This document shows, one piece after another, positions 48,768 through 57,777 of a stretch of DNA of 64,000 bases. The stretch comes from Cupriavidus necator N-1. Its GTDB lineage: Bacteria > Pseudomonadota > Gammaproteobacteria > Burkholderiales > Burkholderiaceae. The position numbers and the translations under genes were made by a program. How positions within the stretch are numbered: the stretch's first letter is position 1; each line of letters begins with the position of its first letter. The notes beneath the pieces were generated by a model. That model searched no databases and was not told the origin of the DNA. It saw only the letters and a list, made by a program, of their open reading frames with translations. The DNA is taken from contig NC_015726.1 in the NCBI RefSeq assembly GCF_000219215.1, forward strand, positions 434,001-498,000, given 5' to 3'.

Positions 48768-49076
48768 ACGGCAGCCGCGAGCGCGATGTACGTTTGCTGC
48801 CATGCGGCAGGGCGCTGGCTGCAACCGGTTGCAACGCCAGCCATGGCCGACATGAAGGACATGCTGCATTGCAGTCCGTTTAGAAACAGCGGTCTAATTA
48901 AAAGCTTGATGGTCGGCTGCTGCGCCAGAATAATCTGAACGACCGTTCTTTTTTGGCTTAGACTGCGTGCATTCGCGGTATGCACCGGCAAATCCGCCGG
49001 TTCGGCCGCAAGCAGAAATGCAACGTCAGGGTCATACGCGATGCCGCAGCAGGGCATCGCAGAACGGAGAAAAAAC
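48768..49076. promoter_or_regulatory. Leader of the fatty-acid TetR gene with three inverted repeats
   Basis: About 309 bases without a gene. It holds three symmetrical sites: TTAGA-N8-TCTAA (48880-48897), GAACG-AC-CGTTC (48937-48948, perfect) and GTGCAT-N7-ATGCAC (48967-48985, perfect). The middle one has the size and form of a TetR operator. TTGGCT at 48953-48958 may be a -35 element directly after it. These sites probably control the regulator and the downstream beta-oxidation genes. Confidence 0.55.
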
Positions 49077-49718
49077 ATGCGACACCAGTCAGCCCGTCTC
49101 GAATCCGCCGCCGCCTCCCCCGCGCCAATGCGCAAGGGTGAAATGACGCGCGTGGCGATTCTGGATGCCGCACTGGAATTGTCGTCCCGCGACGGGCTCG
49201 AAGGTCTGACCATCGGGCTGCTCGCGGAACGCATGCAGATGAGCAAGAGCGGTGTCTTCGCGCATTTCGGTTCGCGCGAAGACCTGCAGGTGGAGGTGGT
49301 GCGGGAGTATCACCGCCGGTTCGAGCAGGAGGTGTTCTATCCCTCGCTGCAGGAGCCGCGCGGACTGCCCCGGCTGTGGTCGATGGTGCGGCGCTGGATG
49401 GAGAAGCGCATCCAGGAAGTGACGACTGGATGCATCTACATCAGCGGCGCCGTGGAGTACGACGACCGTGCCGGCAGCCTGGTGCGTGACGAACTGGTCA
49501 AGAGCGTCACCATCTGGCGGGCAGCGCTCACGCGCGCCATCAACCAGGCGCGGGAGGAAGGGCACCTGCGCGCGGACTGCGATCCGCGCCTGATGCTGTT
49601 CGAGATGTACAGCCTTGAACTAGGCTTGCATCATGACGCCCGTTTCCTGCGCCTGCCTGACAGTGCCGAGCTTGCCATGGTCGCGCTCAACAAACTGATT
49701 CAGTCTTACCGTACCTGA
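49077..49718 (+). CDS. TetR-family regulator of fatty-acid degradation genes
   Basis: A 213-residue regulator. The start at 49077 is chosen because GGAGA lies six bases upstream; an ATG at 49041 is also in frame. The DNA-binding domain spans about residues 20-70, with the helix-turn-helix in IGLLAERMQMSKSGVFAHFG. The remaining helical domain holds a Cys-containing stretch (EVTTGCIYISGAVEYDD) and is the ligand pocket. It is rightward, 76 bases before an acyl-CoA dehydrogenase gene, and is preceded by a perfect TetR-like palindrome. Such regulators commonly respond to acyl-CoA; that ligand is inferred from context. Confidence 0.88.
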   Translation: MRHQSARLESAAASPAPMRKGEMTRVAILDAALELSSRDGLEGLTIGLLAERMQMSKSGVFAHFGSREDLQVEVVREYHRRFEQEVFYPSLQEPRGLPRLWSMVRRWMEKRIQEVTTGCIYISGAVEYDDRAGSLVRDELVKSVTIWRAALTRAINQAREEGHLRADCDPRLMLFEMYSLELGLHHDARFLRLPDSAELAMVALNKLIQSYRT

Positions 49719-49794
49719 GGTCGCCCCAGTCGGACCGTATCGCGCAAGCGGGACGGGCGGCGTGGCGGCATCGCACAACTCCAAGGAGTCTCAG

Positions 49795-51582
49795 ATGGGC
49801 CAGTACACCGCACCGTTGCGCGACATGCAGTTCGTGCTCCATGAACTGCTCGGCGCCGAAGCCGAACTCAAGGCGATGCCGCCGCACGCGGACATCGACG
49901 CGGACACCATCAACCAGGTCATCGAAGAAGCCGGCAAGTTCTGCTCGGACGTGGTATTCCCGCTCAACCAGGTGGGCGACCGCGAAGGCTGCACCTACGT
50001 CGGCGACGGCGTGGTGAAGGCCCCCACCGGCTTCAAGGAAGCCTACCAGCAGTACGTCGAAGCCGGCTGGCCGGCGCTCGCCTGCGATCCCGAATTCGGC
50101 GGCCAGGGCCTGCCGATCGTGATCAACAATGTGGTCTACGAGATGCTGAACTCGGCCGGCCAGGCCTGGACCATGTACCCGGGCCTGTCGCACGGCGCGT
50201 ACGAGGCGCTGCACGCGCACGGCACGCCCGAACTGCAGCAGACCTACCTGCCCAAGCTGGTCTCGGGCGTGTGGACCGGCACCATGTGCCTGACCGAGCC
50301 GCACTGCGGCACCGACCTCGGCATCCTGCGTTCCAAGGCAGAGCCGCAGGCCGACGGTTCGTACCTGATCTCGGGCACCAAGATCTTCATCTCGGCCGGC
50401 GAGCACGACATGGCCGAGAACATCATCCACCTAGTGCTGGCACGCCTGCCGGACGCGCCGGGCGGTACCAAGGGCATCTCGCTGTTCGTGGTGCCCAAGT
50501 TCATCCCCGATGCCAACGGCAACCCGGGCGAGCGCAACGGCATCAAATGCGGCTCGATCGAGCACAAGATGGGCATCCACGGCAACGCCACCTGCGTGAT
50601 GAACCTGGACGGCGCGCGCGGCTGGATGGTCGGCGAGCCCAACAAGGGCCTGAACGCCATGTTCGTGATGATGAACGCCGCGCGCCTGGGCGTGGGCGCA
50701 CAGGGCCTGGGCCTGACCGAAGTGGCGTACCAGAACTCGCTGGCCTACGCTAAGGACCGCCTGCAAATGCGCGCGCTGACCGGCCCGAAGGCGCCGGACA
50801 AGCCCGCCGACCCGATCATCGTGCACCCGGACGTGCGCCGCATGCTGCTGACGCAGAAGGCCTACGCCGAAGGCGGCCGCGCCTTCAGCTACTGGACCGC
50901 GCTGCAGATCGACCGCGAGCTGTCGCACCCTGACGAAGCCGTGCGCAAGCAGGCCGGCGACCTGGTCGCGCTGCTCACGCCGGTGATCAAGGCCTTCCTG
51001 ACCGACAACGCTTTCACGTCCACCAACGAGGGCATGCAGGTGTTCGGCGGCCACGGCTATATCGCCGAGTGGGGCATGGAACAGTATGTGCGCGATGCGC
51101 GCATCAACATGATCTACGAAGGCACCAACACCATCCAGGCGCTGGACCTGCTGGGCCGCAAGATCCTGGGCGACATGGGCGCCAGGATGAAGGCCTTCGG
51201 CAAGATCGTGCAGGAGTTCGTTGAAGCCGAAGGCACCAACGAAGCCATGCAGGAGTTCATCAACCCGCTCGCCGACATTGGCGACAAGGTGCAGAAGCTC
51301 ACCATGGAAATCGGCATGAAGGCGATGGGCAATGCCGACGAGGTGGGTGCCGCCGCGGTGCCGTACCTGCGCGTGGTGGGCCACCTGGTGTTCTCGTACT
51401 TCTGGGCCCGCATGGCCAAGATCGCGCTGGAGAAGGAAGGCAGCGGCGACAAGTTCTACACCGCCAAGCTGGCCACGGCACGCTTCTATTTTGCCAAGCT
51501 GCTGCCGGAAACCGCCGCCGAGATCCGCAAGGCGCGCGCCGGTTCGGCCACGCTGATGGCGCTGGACGCAGACCTGTTCTGA
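49795..51582 (+). CDS. Acyl-CoA dehydrogenase (large, 595-residue class)
   Basis: A flavoenzyme that introduces the first double bond of beta-oxidation. Parts in order: an N-terminal extension (AcdN-like, QYTAPLRDMQFVLHELLGAE), the acyl-CoA dehydrogenase N, middle and C domains with MCLTEPHCGTDLGILRSKAE and QVFGGHGYIAEWGMEQYVRD, and a further C-terminal domain after IYEGTNTIQALDLLGRKILG. The latter segment carries the catalytic Glu (YEGTN). Length of about 600 residues is typical of this subclass, which handles medium to long acyl-CoA. The ribosome binding site AAGGAG precedes the ATG. It is followed by the multifunctional hydratase/dehydrogenase and thiolase. Confidence 0.94.
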   Translation: MGQYTAPLRDMQFVLHELLGAEAELKAMPPHADIDADTINQVIEEAGKFCSDVVFPLNQVGDREGCTYVGDGVVKAPTGFKEAYQQYVEAGWPALACDPEFGGQGLPIVINNVVYEMLNSAGQAWTMYPGLSHGAYEALHAHGTPELQQTYLPKLVSGVWTGTMCLTEPHCGTDLGILRSKAEPQADGSYLISGTKIFISAGEHDMAENIIHLVLARLPDAPGGTKGISLFVVPKFIPDANGNPGERNGIKCGSIEHKMGIHGNATCVMNLDGARGWMVGEPNKGLNAMFVMMNAARLGVGAQGLGLTEVAYQNSLAYAKDRLQMRALTGPKAPDKPADPIIVHPDVRRMLLTQKAYAEGGRAFSYWTALQIDRELSHPDEAVRKQAGDLVALLTPVIKAFLTDNAFTSTNEGMQVFGGHGYIAEWGMEQYVRDARINMIYEGTNTIQALDLLGRKILGDMGARMKAFGKIVQEFVEAEGTNEAMQEFINPLADIGDKVQKLTMEIGMKAMGNADEVGAAAVPYLRVVGHLVFSYFWARMAKIALEKEGSGDKFYTAKLATARFYFAKLLPETAAEIRKARAGSATLMALDADLF

Positions 51583-51593
51583 GTCGACTCTAC

Positions 51594-51619
51594 CCGTCGT
51601 TCCCGGCCGGGAACGACGG
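51594..51619. repeat. Perfect 26-base palindrome between beta-oxidation genes
   Basis: Two 13-base arms, CCGTCGTTCCCGG and CCGGGAACGACGG, meet with no spacer, 11 bases after the acyl-CoA dehydrogenase stop. There is no T-run, so it is not a classic terminator. It may stabilise or process the operon mRNA. Confidence 0.8.
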
Positions 51620-51658
51620 CTTCGCATCTGTCTAACGCTCACTAATCCAGGAGCGAGC

Positions 51659-54082
51659 ATGTCCAATTTCATCGTCAAGAAAGTCGCCGTGCTGGGTGCC
51701 GGCGTCATGGGGGCGCAGATCGCCGCCCACCTGATCAATGCACGCGTGCCCGTGGTGCTGTTCGACCTGCCGGCCAAGGAAGGCCCCAAGAACGGCATCG
51801 CGCTGCGCGCCATCGAGAACCTGAAGAAGCTCTCGCCCGCGCCGCTGGGCATCAAGGAAGAGGCCGGCCTGATCCAGGCGACCAACTACGAGGACGACAT
51901 CGCGCTGCTCAAGGAATGCGACCTGGTGATCGAGGCGATCGCCGAGCGCATGGACTGGAAGCACGACCTGTACAAGAAGGTCGCGCCGCACCTGGCCTCG
52001 CACGCGATCTTCGCGACCAACACCTCGGGCCTGTCGATCACCGCGCTGTCCGACGGGTTTGATGCCGACCTGAAGTCACGCTTCTGCGGCGTGCACTTCT
52101 TCAACCCGCCGCGCTACATGCACCTGGTCGAGCTGATCCCGACCGCGACCACGCAGCCGCAGATCCTCGACCAGCTTGAAGCGTTCCTGACCACCACGCT
52201 CGGCAAGGGCGTGGTGCGCGCCAAGGACACGCCCAACTTCATCGCCAACCGCGTCGGCATCTTCTCGATCCTGGCGGTGTTTGCCGAAGCCGAGAAGTTC
52301 GGCATCCCGTTCGACGTGGTCGATGACCTGACCGGCTCCAAGCTGGGCCGCGCTAAGTCCGCCACCTTCCGCACCGCGGACGTGGTCGGCCTGGACACCA
52401 TGGCGCACGTAATCAAGACCATGCAGGACACCCTGCACGACGACCCGTTCGCGCCGGTGTACAAGACCCCGGCCGTGCTCAAGAGCCTGGTCGACGCGGG
52501 CGCGCTGGGCCAGAAGACCGGCGCCGGCTTCTACAAGAAGGAAGGCAAGGCCATCAAGGTGCTCGACGCCAAGACCGGCCAGTATGTCGATGCCGGCAAG
52601 AAGGCCGACGAGATCGTGGTGCGCATGCTGAAGAAGGATGCGGCCGAGCGCATCAAGCTGCTGCGCGAGTCGACCAACCCGCAGGCGCAGTTCCTGTGGG
52701 CGGTGTTCCGCGACGTGTTCCACTACATCGCCGTGTACCTGGAGCAGATCGCCGGTTCCGCCGCCGATATCGACCTGGCGATCCGCTGGGGCTTCGGCTG
52801 GACCTCGGGTCCGTTCGAGGACTGGCAGTCGGCCGGCTGGAAGCAGGTGGCCGAGTGGGTCAAGGAAGACGTGGAAGCCTGCAAGGCGCTGTCGGCGGCG
52901 CCGCTGCCGGCATGGGTATTCGAGGGTCCGGTGGCAGAGAACCAGGGCGTGCACGCCGCCGCCGGTTCGTGGTCGCCGGCGACGCAGTCGTTCGTCGTGC
53001 GCAGCACGCTGCCGGCGTACCAGCGCCAGGCATTCCGTGCCGCGATCAAGGGCACTGCCGCGGCCGATCCGCGCAAGGCCGGCCGCACCGTCGAAGAGAA
53101 CGACGCCGTGCGCATCTGGGTGAGCGAAGGCCAGGACGACGTGCTGGTCGTCTCGTTCAAGAGCAAGATGAACACCATCGGGCCGGACGTGATCGACGGC
53201 CTGACCCGCGCCATCGACCTGGCCGAAGCCGGTTACAAGGGCCTGGTGGTATGGCAGCCGACTTCGCTGCAACTGGGCGCGCCGGGTGGCCCGTTCTCCG
53301 CCGGCGCCAATCTGGAAGCGGCCATGCCCGCCTTCATGATGGGCGGCGCCAAGGGCATCGAGCCGTTCGTGAAGAAGTTCCAGGACGGCATGATGCGCGT
53401 GAAGTACGCCTCGGTGCCGGTGGTCTCCGCGGCGTCCGGCATTGCGCTGGGCGGCGGCTGCGAGCTGATGCTGCACTCGGCTTCGCGCGTGGCCGCACTG
53501 GAGACGTATATCGGCCTGGTCGAAGTGGGCGTGGGCCTGGTGCCGGCCGGCGGCGGCCTGAAGGAAGCCGCGCTGGCAGCCGCGCGTGCGGCGCAGGCCG
53601 CGGGCAGTACCAACATCCTGCAGTTCCTGACCAGCCGCTTCCAGAGCGCGGCCATGGCCAAGGTCTCGGCTTCGGCGCTGGAAGCGCGCCAGATGGGCTA
53701 CCTGCAGCCGTCCGACAAGATCGTCTTCAACGTGCATGAGCTGCTGTACGTGGCGCAGAACGAAGTGCGCGCGCTGGCCAACGCGGGCTACCGCGCGCCG
53801 CTGCCGACGCTGGTCCCGGTGGCCGGCCGCTCGGGCGTTGCCACCATCAAGGCATCGCTGGTCAATATGCGCGACGGCGGCTTTATCTCCGCACACGACT
53901 TCCTGATCGCCAGCCGCATTGCCGAAGCGGTGTGCGGCGGCGACGTCGAGGCCGGCTCGCTGGTGAGCGAGGACTGGCTCCTGGCGCTGGAGCGCAAGGC
54001 CTTTGTCGACCTGCTCGGCACCGGCAAGACGCAGGAGCGCATCATGGGCATGCTGCAGACCGGCAAGCCGGTGCGTAACTAA
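51659..54082 (+). CDS. 3-hydroxyacyl-CoA dehydrogenase / enoyl-CoA hydratase fusion (FadN-like)
   Basis: An 807-residue bifunctional enzyme. The NAD-binding dehydrogenase domain comes first (VAVLGAGVMGAQIAAHLINA), with its catalytic His in GVHFFNPPRYMHLVELIP; the C-terminal dehydrogenase domain follows to about residue 400; the enoyl-CoA hydratase domain comes last (KSKMNTIGPDVIDGL and GIALGGGCELMLHSASRVA). E. coli FadB has the reverse order, hydratase first, so this is the FadN (Bacillus) architecture. It hydrates enoyl-CoA and oxidises the 3-hydroxy product. AGGAG precedes the ATG. Thiolase follows 24 bases later. Confidence 0.94.
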   Translation: MSNFIVKKVAVLGAGVMGAQIAAHLINARVPVVLFDLPAKEGPKNGIALRAIENLKKLSPAPLGIKEEAGLIQATNYEDDIALLKECDLVIEAIAERMDWKHDLYKKVAPHLASHAIFATNTSGLSITALSDGFDADLKSRFCGVHFFNPPRYMHLVELIPTATTQPQILDQLEAFLTTTLGKGVVRAKDTPNFIANRVGIFSILAVFAEAEKFGIPFDVVDDLTGSKLGRAKSATFRTADVVGLDTMAHVIKTMQDTLHDDPFAPVYKTPAVLKSLVDAGALGQKTGAGFYKKEGKAIKVLDAKTGQYVDAGKKADEIVVRMLKKDAAERIKLLRESTNPQAQFLWAVFRDVFHYIAVYLEQIAGSAADIDLAIRWGFGWTSGPFEDWQSAGWKQVAEWVKEDVEACKALSAAPLPAWVFEGPVAENQGVHAAAGSWSPATQSFVVRSTLPAYQRQAFRAAIKGTAAADPRKAGRTVEENDAVRIWVSEGQDDVLVVSFKSKMNTIGPDVIDGLTRAIDLAEAGYKGLVVWQPTSLQLGAPGGPFSAGANLEAAMPAFMMGGAKGIEPFVKKFQDGMMRVKYASVPVVSAASGIALGGGCELMLHSASRVAALETYIGLVEVGVGLVPAGGGLKEAALAAARAAQAAGSTNILQFLTSRFQSAAMAKVSASALEARQMGYLQPSDKIVFNVHELLYVAQNEVRALANAGYRAPLPTLVPVAGRSGVATIKASLVNMRDGGFISAHDFLIASRIAEAVCGGDVEAGSLVSEDWLLALERKAFVDLLGTGKTQERIMGMLQTGKPVRN

Positions 54083-54106
54083 CAGGGCAAGCGAGGAACC
54101 GACATC

Positions 54107-55303
54107 ATGAAACAACTGCAAGACGCATATATCGTTGCGGCCACCCGCTCGCCGATCGGCAAGGCCCCGAAGGGCGCGTTCAAGAACACGCGCCCGGACG
54201 ACCTGCTGGCCACCATCCTGAAGGCTGCCGTGGCGCAGGTGCCGAACCTGGACCCGAAGCTGATCGAAGACGCCATCGTCGGCTGCGCGATTCCTGAGGC
54301 GCAGCAGGGCCTGAACGTGGCGCGCATCGGCGCGCTGCTGTCGGGCCTGCCCAATACCGTGGGCGGCATCACCGTCAACCGCTTCTGCGCCTCGGGCGTG
54401 AGCGCGGTGGCGATGGCGGCCGACCGCATCCGCGTGGGCGAGTCCGACGTCATGATCGCCGCCGGCGTGGAATCGATGAGCATGGTGCCGATGATGGGCA
54501 ACTCGCCGTCGATGTCGCCGGAAATCTTCACCCGCGACGAGAACGTGGGCATCGCCTACGGCATGGGCTTGACCGCCGAGAAGGTGGCGCAGCAATGGCA
54601 GGTCAGCCGCGAGGACCAGGATGCGTTCTCGCTGGCCTCGCATCAGAAGGCCATCGCCGCGCAGCAGGCCGGCGAGTTCAAGGACGAGATCACGCCGATC
54701 GAGATCGTCGAGCGCTTCCCCGACCTCGCCAGCGGCCAGGTCAACGTGAAGACGCGCACGATCTCGCTGGACGAAGGCCCGCGCCCGGAGACCTCGCTGG
54801 AAGGCCTGGGCAAGCTGCGCCCGGTGTTTGCCAACAAGGGCAGCGTCACCGCCGGCAACAGCTCGCAGACCTCTGACGGCGCCGGCGCGCTGATCCTGGT
54901 CTCGGAAAAGATCCTCAAGCAGTTCAACCTGGTGCCGCTGGCGCGCTTCGTCTCGTTCGCGGTGCGCGGCGTGCCGCCCGAGATCATGGGCATCGGCCCC
55001 AAGGAAGCGATTCCGGCGGCGCTGAAGGCCGCGGGCCTGACCCAGGACCAGCTCGACTGGATCGAACTGAACGAGGCCTTTGCCGCGCAGTCGCTGGCGG
55101 TGATGCGCGATCTGCAACTGGACCCGGCCAAGGTCAACCGCATGGGCGGCGCGATTGCGCTGGGCCACCCGCTGGGTGCCACCGGTGCGATCCGTTCGGC
55201 CACGGTGGTGCACGCGCTGCGCCGCCACAACCTGAAGTACGGCATGGTGACCATGTGCGTCGGCACGGGCATGGGCGCCGCAGGCATCTTCGAGCGCGTC
55301 TGA
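54107..55303 (+). CDS. fadA: Acetyl-CoA C-acyltransferase (thiolase, FadA)
   Basis: A 398-residue thiolase. The nucleophile is Cys94 in NRFCASGVSAVAMAADRI; the C-terminal catalytic His and Cys are in ALGHPLGATGA and MCVGTGMGAAG. Close conservation with FadA/FadI-type enzymes and its place behind a hydratase/dehydrogenase gene point to the degradative thiolase that splits 3-ketoacyl-CoA to acetyl-CoA and a shortened acyl-CoA, rather than the synthetic PhaA type. It is the last gene before a GC-rich hairpin at 55312. Confidence 0.94.
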   Translation: MKQLQDAYIVAATRSPIGKAPKGAFKNTRPDDLLATILKAAVAQVPNLDPKLIEDAIVGCAIPEAQQGLNVARIGALLSGLPNTVGGITVNRFCASGVSAVAMAADRIRVGESDVMIAAGVESMSMVPMMGNSPSMSPEIFTRDENVGIAYGMGLTAEKVAQQWQVSREDQDAFSLASHQKAIAAQQAGEFKDEITPIEIVERFPDLASGQVNVKTRTISLDEGPRPETSLEGLGKLRPVFANKGSVTAGNSSQTSDGAGALILVSEKILKQFNLVPLARFVSFAVRGVPPEIMGIGPKEAIPAALKAAGLTQDQLDWIELNEAFAAQSLAVMRDLQLDPAKVNRMGGAIALGHPLGATGAIRSATVVHALRRHNLKYGMVTMCVGTGMGAAGIFERV

Positions 55304-55311
55304 ACGCGCCT

Positions 55312-55339
55312 GCGGGACGGTCCCTCGGGACTGTCCCGC
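55312..55339 (+). terminator. GC-rich hairpin after fadA
   Basis: Arms GCGGGACGGTCCC and GGGACTGTCCCGC pair with one G-T wobble and a very short loop. Only short T-containing sequence follows (CCTTCTGTC), so termination is likely partial. Confidence 0.5.
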
Positions 55340-55416
55340 CCTTCTGTCAGGTGAAGAAAGCAGTACCGGGGCTGCCGCCCGCCATGCGGGTCACCAGGTA
55401 GGGAGGAGACAATAAT

Positions 55417-56373
55417 ATGCAGGAGACAGCCATCCTGGCCGATGCCGCGTGCGATCTGCCGCGCGACGTCATGGCCCAGCTGAAGATCCATACCATTCCG
55501 TTCCGCATCCGCGCGGGCGAGCATTTCGTCGCCGATACGCGCGATGAAGACGCGCTGCCCATGCTCTACCATCAATACCTGGTCGGCCGCCAGGACCACT
55601 ACGCCGAATCGATCCCGCTGCTCGAGCGCGAGCTGGAAGAACACCTGCTGCGCAATGTAGTGGCCCATTGCGACCGCGCCATCCTGTTCACCATCGCCAG
55701 TTCGCGCAGTAAGCTGTATGCGCATGCCACCGGCGCGGTGATCGGTACCGTGGCGCGCAGCGTGCGCCTGCGCAAGGAAGCCGGGCGCACCGGCCTGTTC
55801 GACCTGACCGTGGTCGACACCGGCGCGATCGGGCCGGGCCAGGCGCTGATCGTGCGCGAAGCCGCGCGCATGGCCGCCGCCGGCGCCAGCCCGCAGGCGG
55901 TGCGGGAAGCGGTCGAGACGCGCCTGCGCGACGCCGCCCATATGTTCCTGGTGCCCGACGAGCTGCTCTACATGTACACGCGCGCGCGCCAGAAGGGCGA
56001 GGGCAGCATCACCTGGGGGCGCTATGTGATGGGCAGCGCCTTCAATATCCGCCCGGTGGTGCGCATGCACCGCGGGCACACCGGCGCCATCGCCAGGGCG
56101 CGCGGCTCCGAGGAGGGCGCGCGCCGCGTGCTGCAGCATGCCGAGCAGTGCATCCGCGGCGGCGACCTGATGGTGCCGGCGATCTCCGTCTGCTATGCCG
56201 GCCCGCTCGACGCCGTGCGCGCGATGCCGGCCTTCCAGTCGCTGGAGCGCACCGCGCGCAGCCAGGGCGTGGAACTGATGCTGGCGCCGATGAGCCTGAC
56301 GGTGGCGCTGAATGTCGGCGCGCGCGCGTTCGGGCTGAGCTATCTTTCCGAATCGCCGCCGCCTTTTGAATAA
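55417..56373 (+). CDS. DegV-family fatty-acid-binding protein
   Basis: A 318-residue DegV protein. The N-terminal domain opens with ETAILADAACDLPRDVMAQL, and the Ser/Arg pair that binds the fatty-acid carboxylate is in FTIASSRSKLYAHATGA. The C-terminal domain holds WGRYVMGSAFNIRPVVRMHR. In Gram-positive bacteria DegV-type FakB proteins deliver fatty acids to the kinase FakA; no FakA gene is visible here, so the partner is unknown. GGAGGAG precedes the start. Its position between thiolase and an enoyl-CoA hydratase supports a fatty-acid role. Confidence 0.88.
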   Translation: MQETAILADAACDLPRDVMAQLKIHTIPFRIRAGEHFVADTRDEDALPMLYHQYLVGRQDHYAESIPLLERELEEHLLRNVVAHCDRAILFTIASSRSKLYAHATGAVIGTVARSVRLRKEAGRTGLFDLTVVDTGAIGPGQALIVREAARMAAAGASPQAVREAVETRLRDAAHMFLVPDELLYMYTRARQKGEGSITWGRYVMGSAFNIRPVVRMHRGHTGAIARARGSEEGARRVLQHAEQCIRGGDLMVPAISVCYAGPLDAVRAMPAFQSLERTARSQGVELMLAPMSLTVALNVGARAFGLSYLSESPPPFE

Positions 56374-56407
56374 CCCTCCAAGCAATGCATCCACAGACGA
56401 GGACACC

Positions 56408-57184
56408 ATGAGCATCCGCACCGGCATCGAGCAGGGCATCCTGACCATCGAGTTCGACCGCATCGACAAGAAGAACGCCATCACCGCGGCGATGTACCAG
56501 GCCATGGCCGACGCGCTGCGCGCGGCCGAGACCGACCGCAACGTGCGCGCCATCCTGCTGCGCGGCAAGCCCGAGATCTTTACCGCCGGCAACGACCTGG
56601 AAGACTTCATGCAGCGCCCGCCTAGCGCGGGCGATGGCGCCGAGCAGGCGCCGGTGTTCCAGTTCCTCTACCAGATCAGCCACGCCACCAAGCCGATCGT
56701 GGCAGCCGTCAGCGGTGCCGCGGTCGGGGTGGGCACCACCATGCTGCTGCATTGCGACCTGGTCTATGCGTCCGATACGGCCAAGCTGTCGCTGCCGTTC
56801 GTGCAGCTGGGCCTGTGCCCCGAGGCGGCCTCGAGCCTGCTGCTGCCGCGGCTGGTCGGCTACCAGCGCGCGGCCGAGAAGCTGCTGCTGGGCGAGGCTT
56901 TCAGCGCGCAGGAGGCGCTGGAGATCGGGCTGGTGACGCGGGTGCTGCCAGTGGCCGAGCTGCACGATTTTGCGCTGCAGCAGGCGCGCAAGCTGGCGGC
57001 CCTGCCGGCGTCTTCACTGCGCGAGACCAAGCGGCTGATGAAGGCGGGCGATGTGGCGGCCGTGGAAAAGCAGATGGCCGAGGAGGGCGCGGTGTTCCGG
57101 AAGATGCTGGTGGCGCCGGAGGCGAAAGAGGCGTTTGCTGCCTTCTTCCAGAAGCGCAAGCCGGATTTTACGAAGTTTGAGTAA
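56408..57184 (+). CDS. Enoyl-CoA hydratase/isomerase family protein
   Basis: A 258-residue crotonase-fold protein. The start at 56408 (MSIRTGIEQG) is the family start; an earlier in-frame ATG lies in the end of degV. Conserved parts are IEFDRIDKKNAITAAMYQAM, the first oxyanion loop FTAGNDLEDF and the second in AAVSGAAVGVGTTMLLHCDL. The Glu that acts in classical hydratases (at the position after FVQLGLCPE) is present as Pro-Glu, though specificity cannot be told from this. It follows degV by 34 bases and ends at a terminator, so degV and this gene may form one unit after the main operon. Confidence 0.9.
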   Translation: MSIRTGIEQGILTIEFDRIDKKNAITAAMYQAMADALRAAETDRNVRAILLRGKPEIFTAGNDLEDFMQRPPSAGDGAEQAPVFQFLYQISHATKPIVAAVSGAAVGVGTTMLLHCDLVYASDTAKLSLPFVQLGLCPEAASSLLLPRLVGYQRAAEKLLLGEAFSAQEALEIGLVTRVLPVAELHDFALQQARKLAALPASSLRETKRLMKAGDVAAVEKQMAEEGAVFRKMLVAPEAKEAFAAFFQKRKPDFTKFE

Positions 57185-57215
57185 GCCGGTCGGAGCCCCG
57201 GAAAGGAATAAAAGA

Positions 57216-57246
57216 AGCCGCCTGCGTTACGCGCAGACGGCTTTTT
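57216..57246 (+). terminator. Terminator after the enoyl-CoA hydratase gene
   Basis: The stem AGCCGCCTGCG / CGCAGACGGCT with one mismatch and loop TTACG is followed by five T residues. Confidence 0.85.
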
Positions 57247-57265
57247 GCATTCGGGGCCGAGGCGC

Positions 57266-57670
57266 TCAAGCCGACGGCAACACCCGCGGCTGCCGCGATT
57301 CATCTGTCGCCACATACGTCAGCGTGGCCTCCGTAACCTTGACGATCTCATTGCTGTGGCGCATCCGTTGCGCATAGACCTCGACCGACACCGTGATCGA
57401 GGTACGGCCGGTCTTGACGATGTCCGCATAAAAGCTGACCAGGTCGCCAACGAACACCGGATGCTTGAACAGGAAGGAGTTGACCGCGACGGTGGCCACG
57501 CGGCCCTGGGCGCGTTCCACTGCCGGGATCGAGCCGGCGATATCCACCTGCGCCATGATCCAGCCGCCGAAAACGTCGCCGTGCACATTGGCGTCGGCGG
57601 GCATGGGCACTACGCGCAGAGCGGGATTCTTGCCGGCGGGCAGGGCTGGGACGGTGTGGGGAGCGTTCAT
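57266..57670 (-). CDS. Acyl-CoA thioesterase (YciA-like hotdog fold)
   Basis: A 134-residue hotdog thioesterase. The start at 57670 (MNAPHTVPALP) is chosen because the upstream in-frame part lacks family sequence and runs into the ABC promoter region. The catalytic Asp/Gly segment is ANVHGDVFGGWIMAQVDIAG and the later FLFKHPVFVGDLVSFYADIV is the core beta strand pair. Enzymes of this type hydrolyse short to long acyl-CoA to free acid and CoA. It converges with the fatty-acid genes and is divergent from the ABC exporter gene that starts 107 bases away. Confidence 0.92.
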   Translation of the reverse strand: MNAPHTVPALPAGKNPALRVVPMPADANVHGDVFGGWIMAQVDIAGSIPAVERAQGRVATVAVNSFLFKHPVFVGDLVSFYADIVKTGRTSITVSVEVYAQRMRHSNEIVKVTEATLTYVATDESRQPRVLPSA

Positions 57671-57777
57671 GACGGTGTGTGGTGGACTGCGGAAGGGGCG
57701 GGGCGCGGCGAAAGACCCTTCGCCTGCCACGTAATGCGAACTCTGCGACAATCGCGCATTGGCCCGAATTCTAACGT

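Noticed and set aside
52076..55228. 1050-codon open frame on the minus strand
   Set aside because: It mirrors the FadN-like and FadA genes, which have intact catalytic motifs; it has no recognisable domain.
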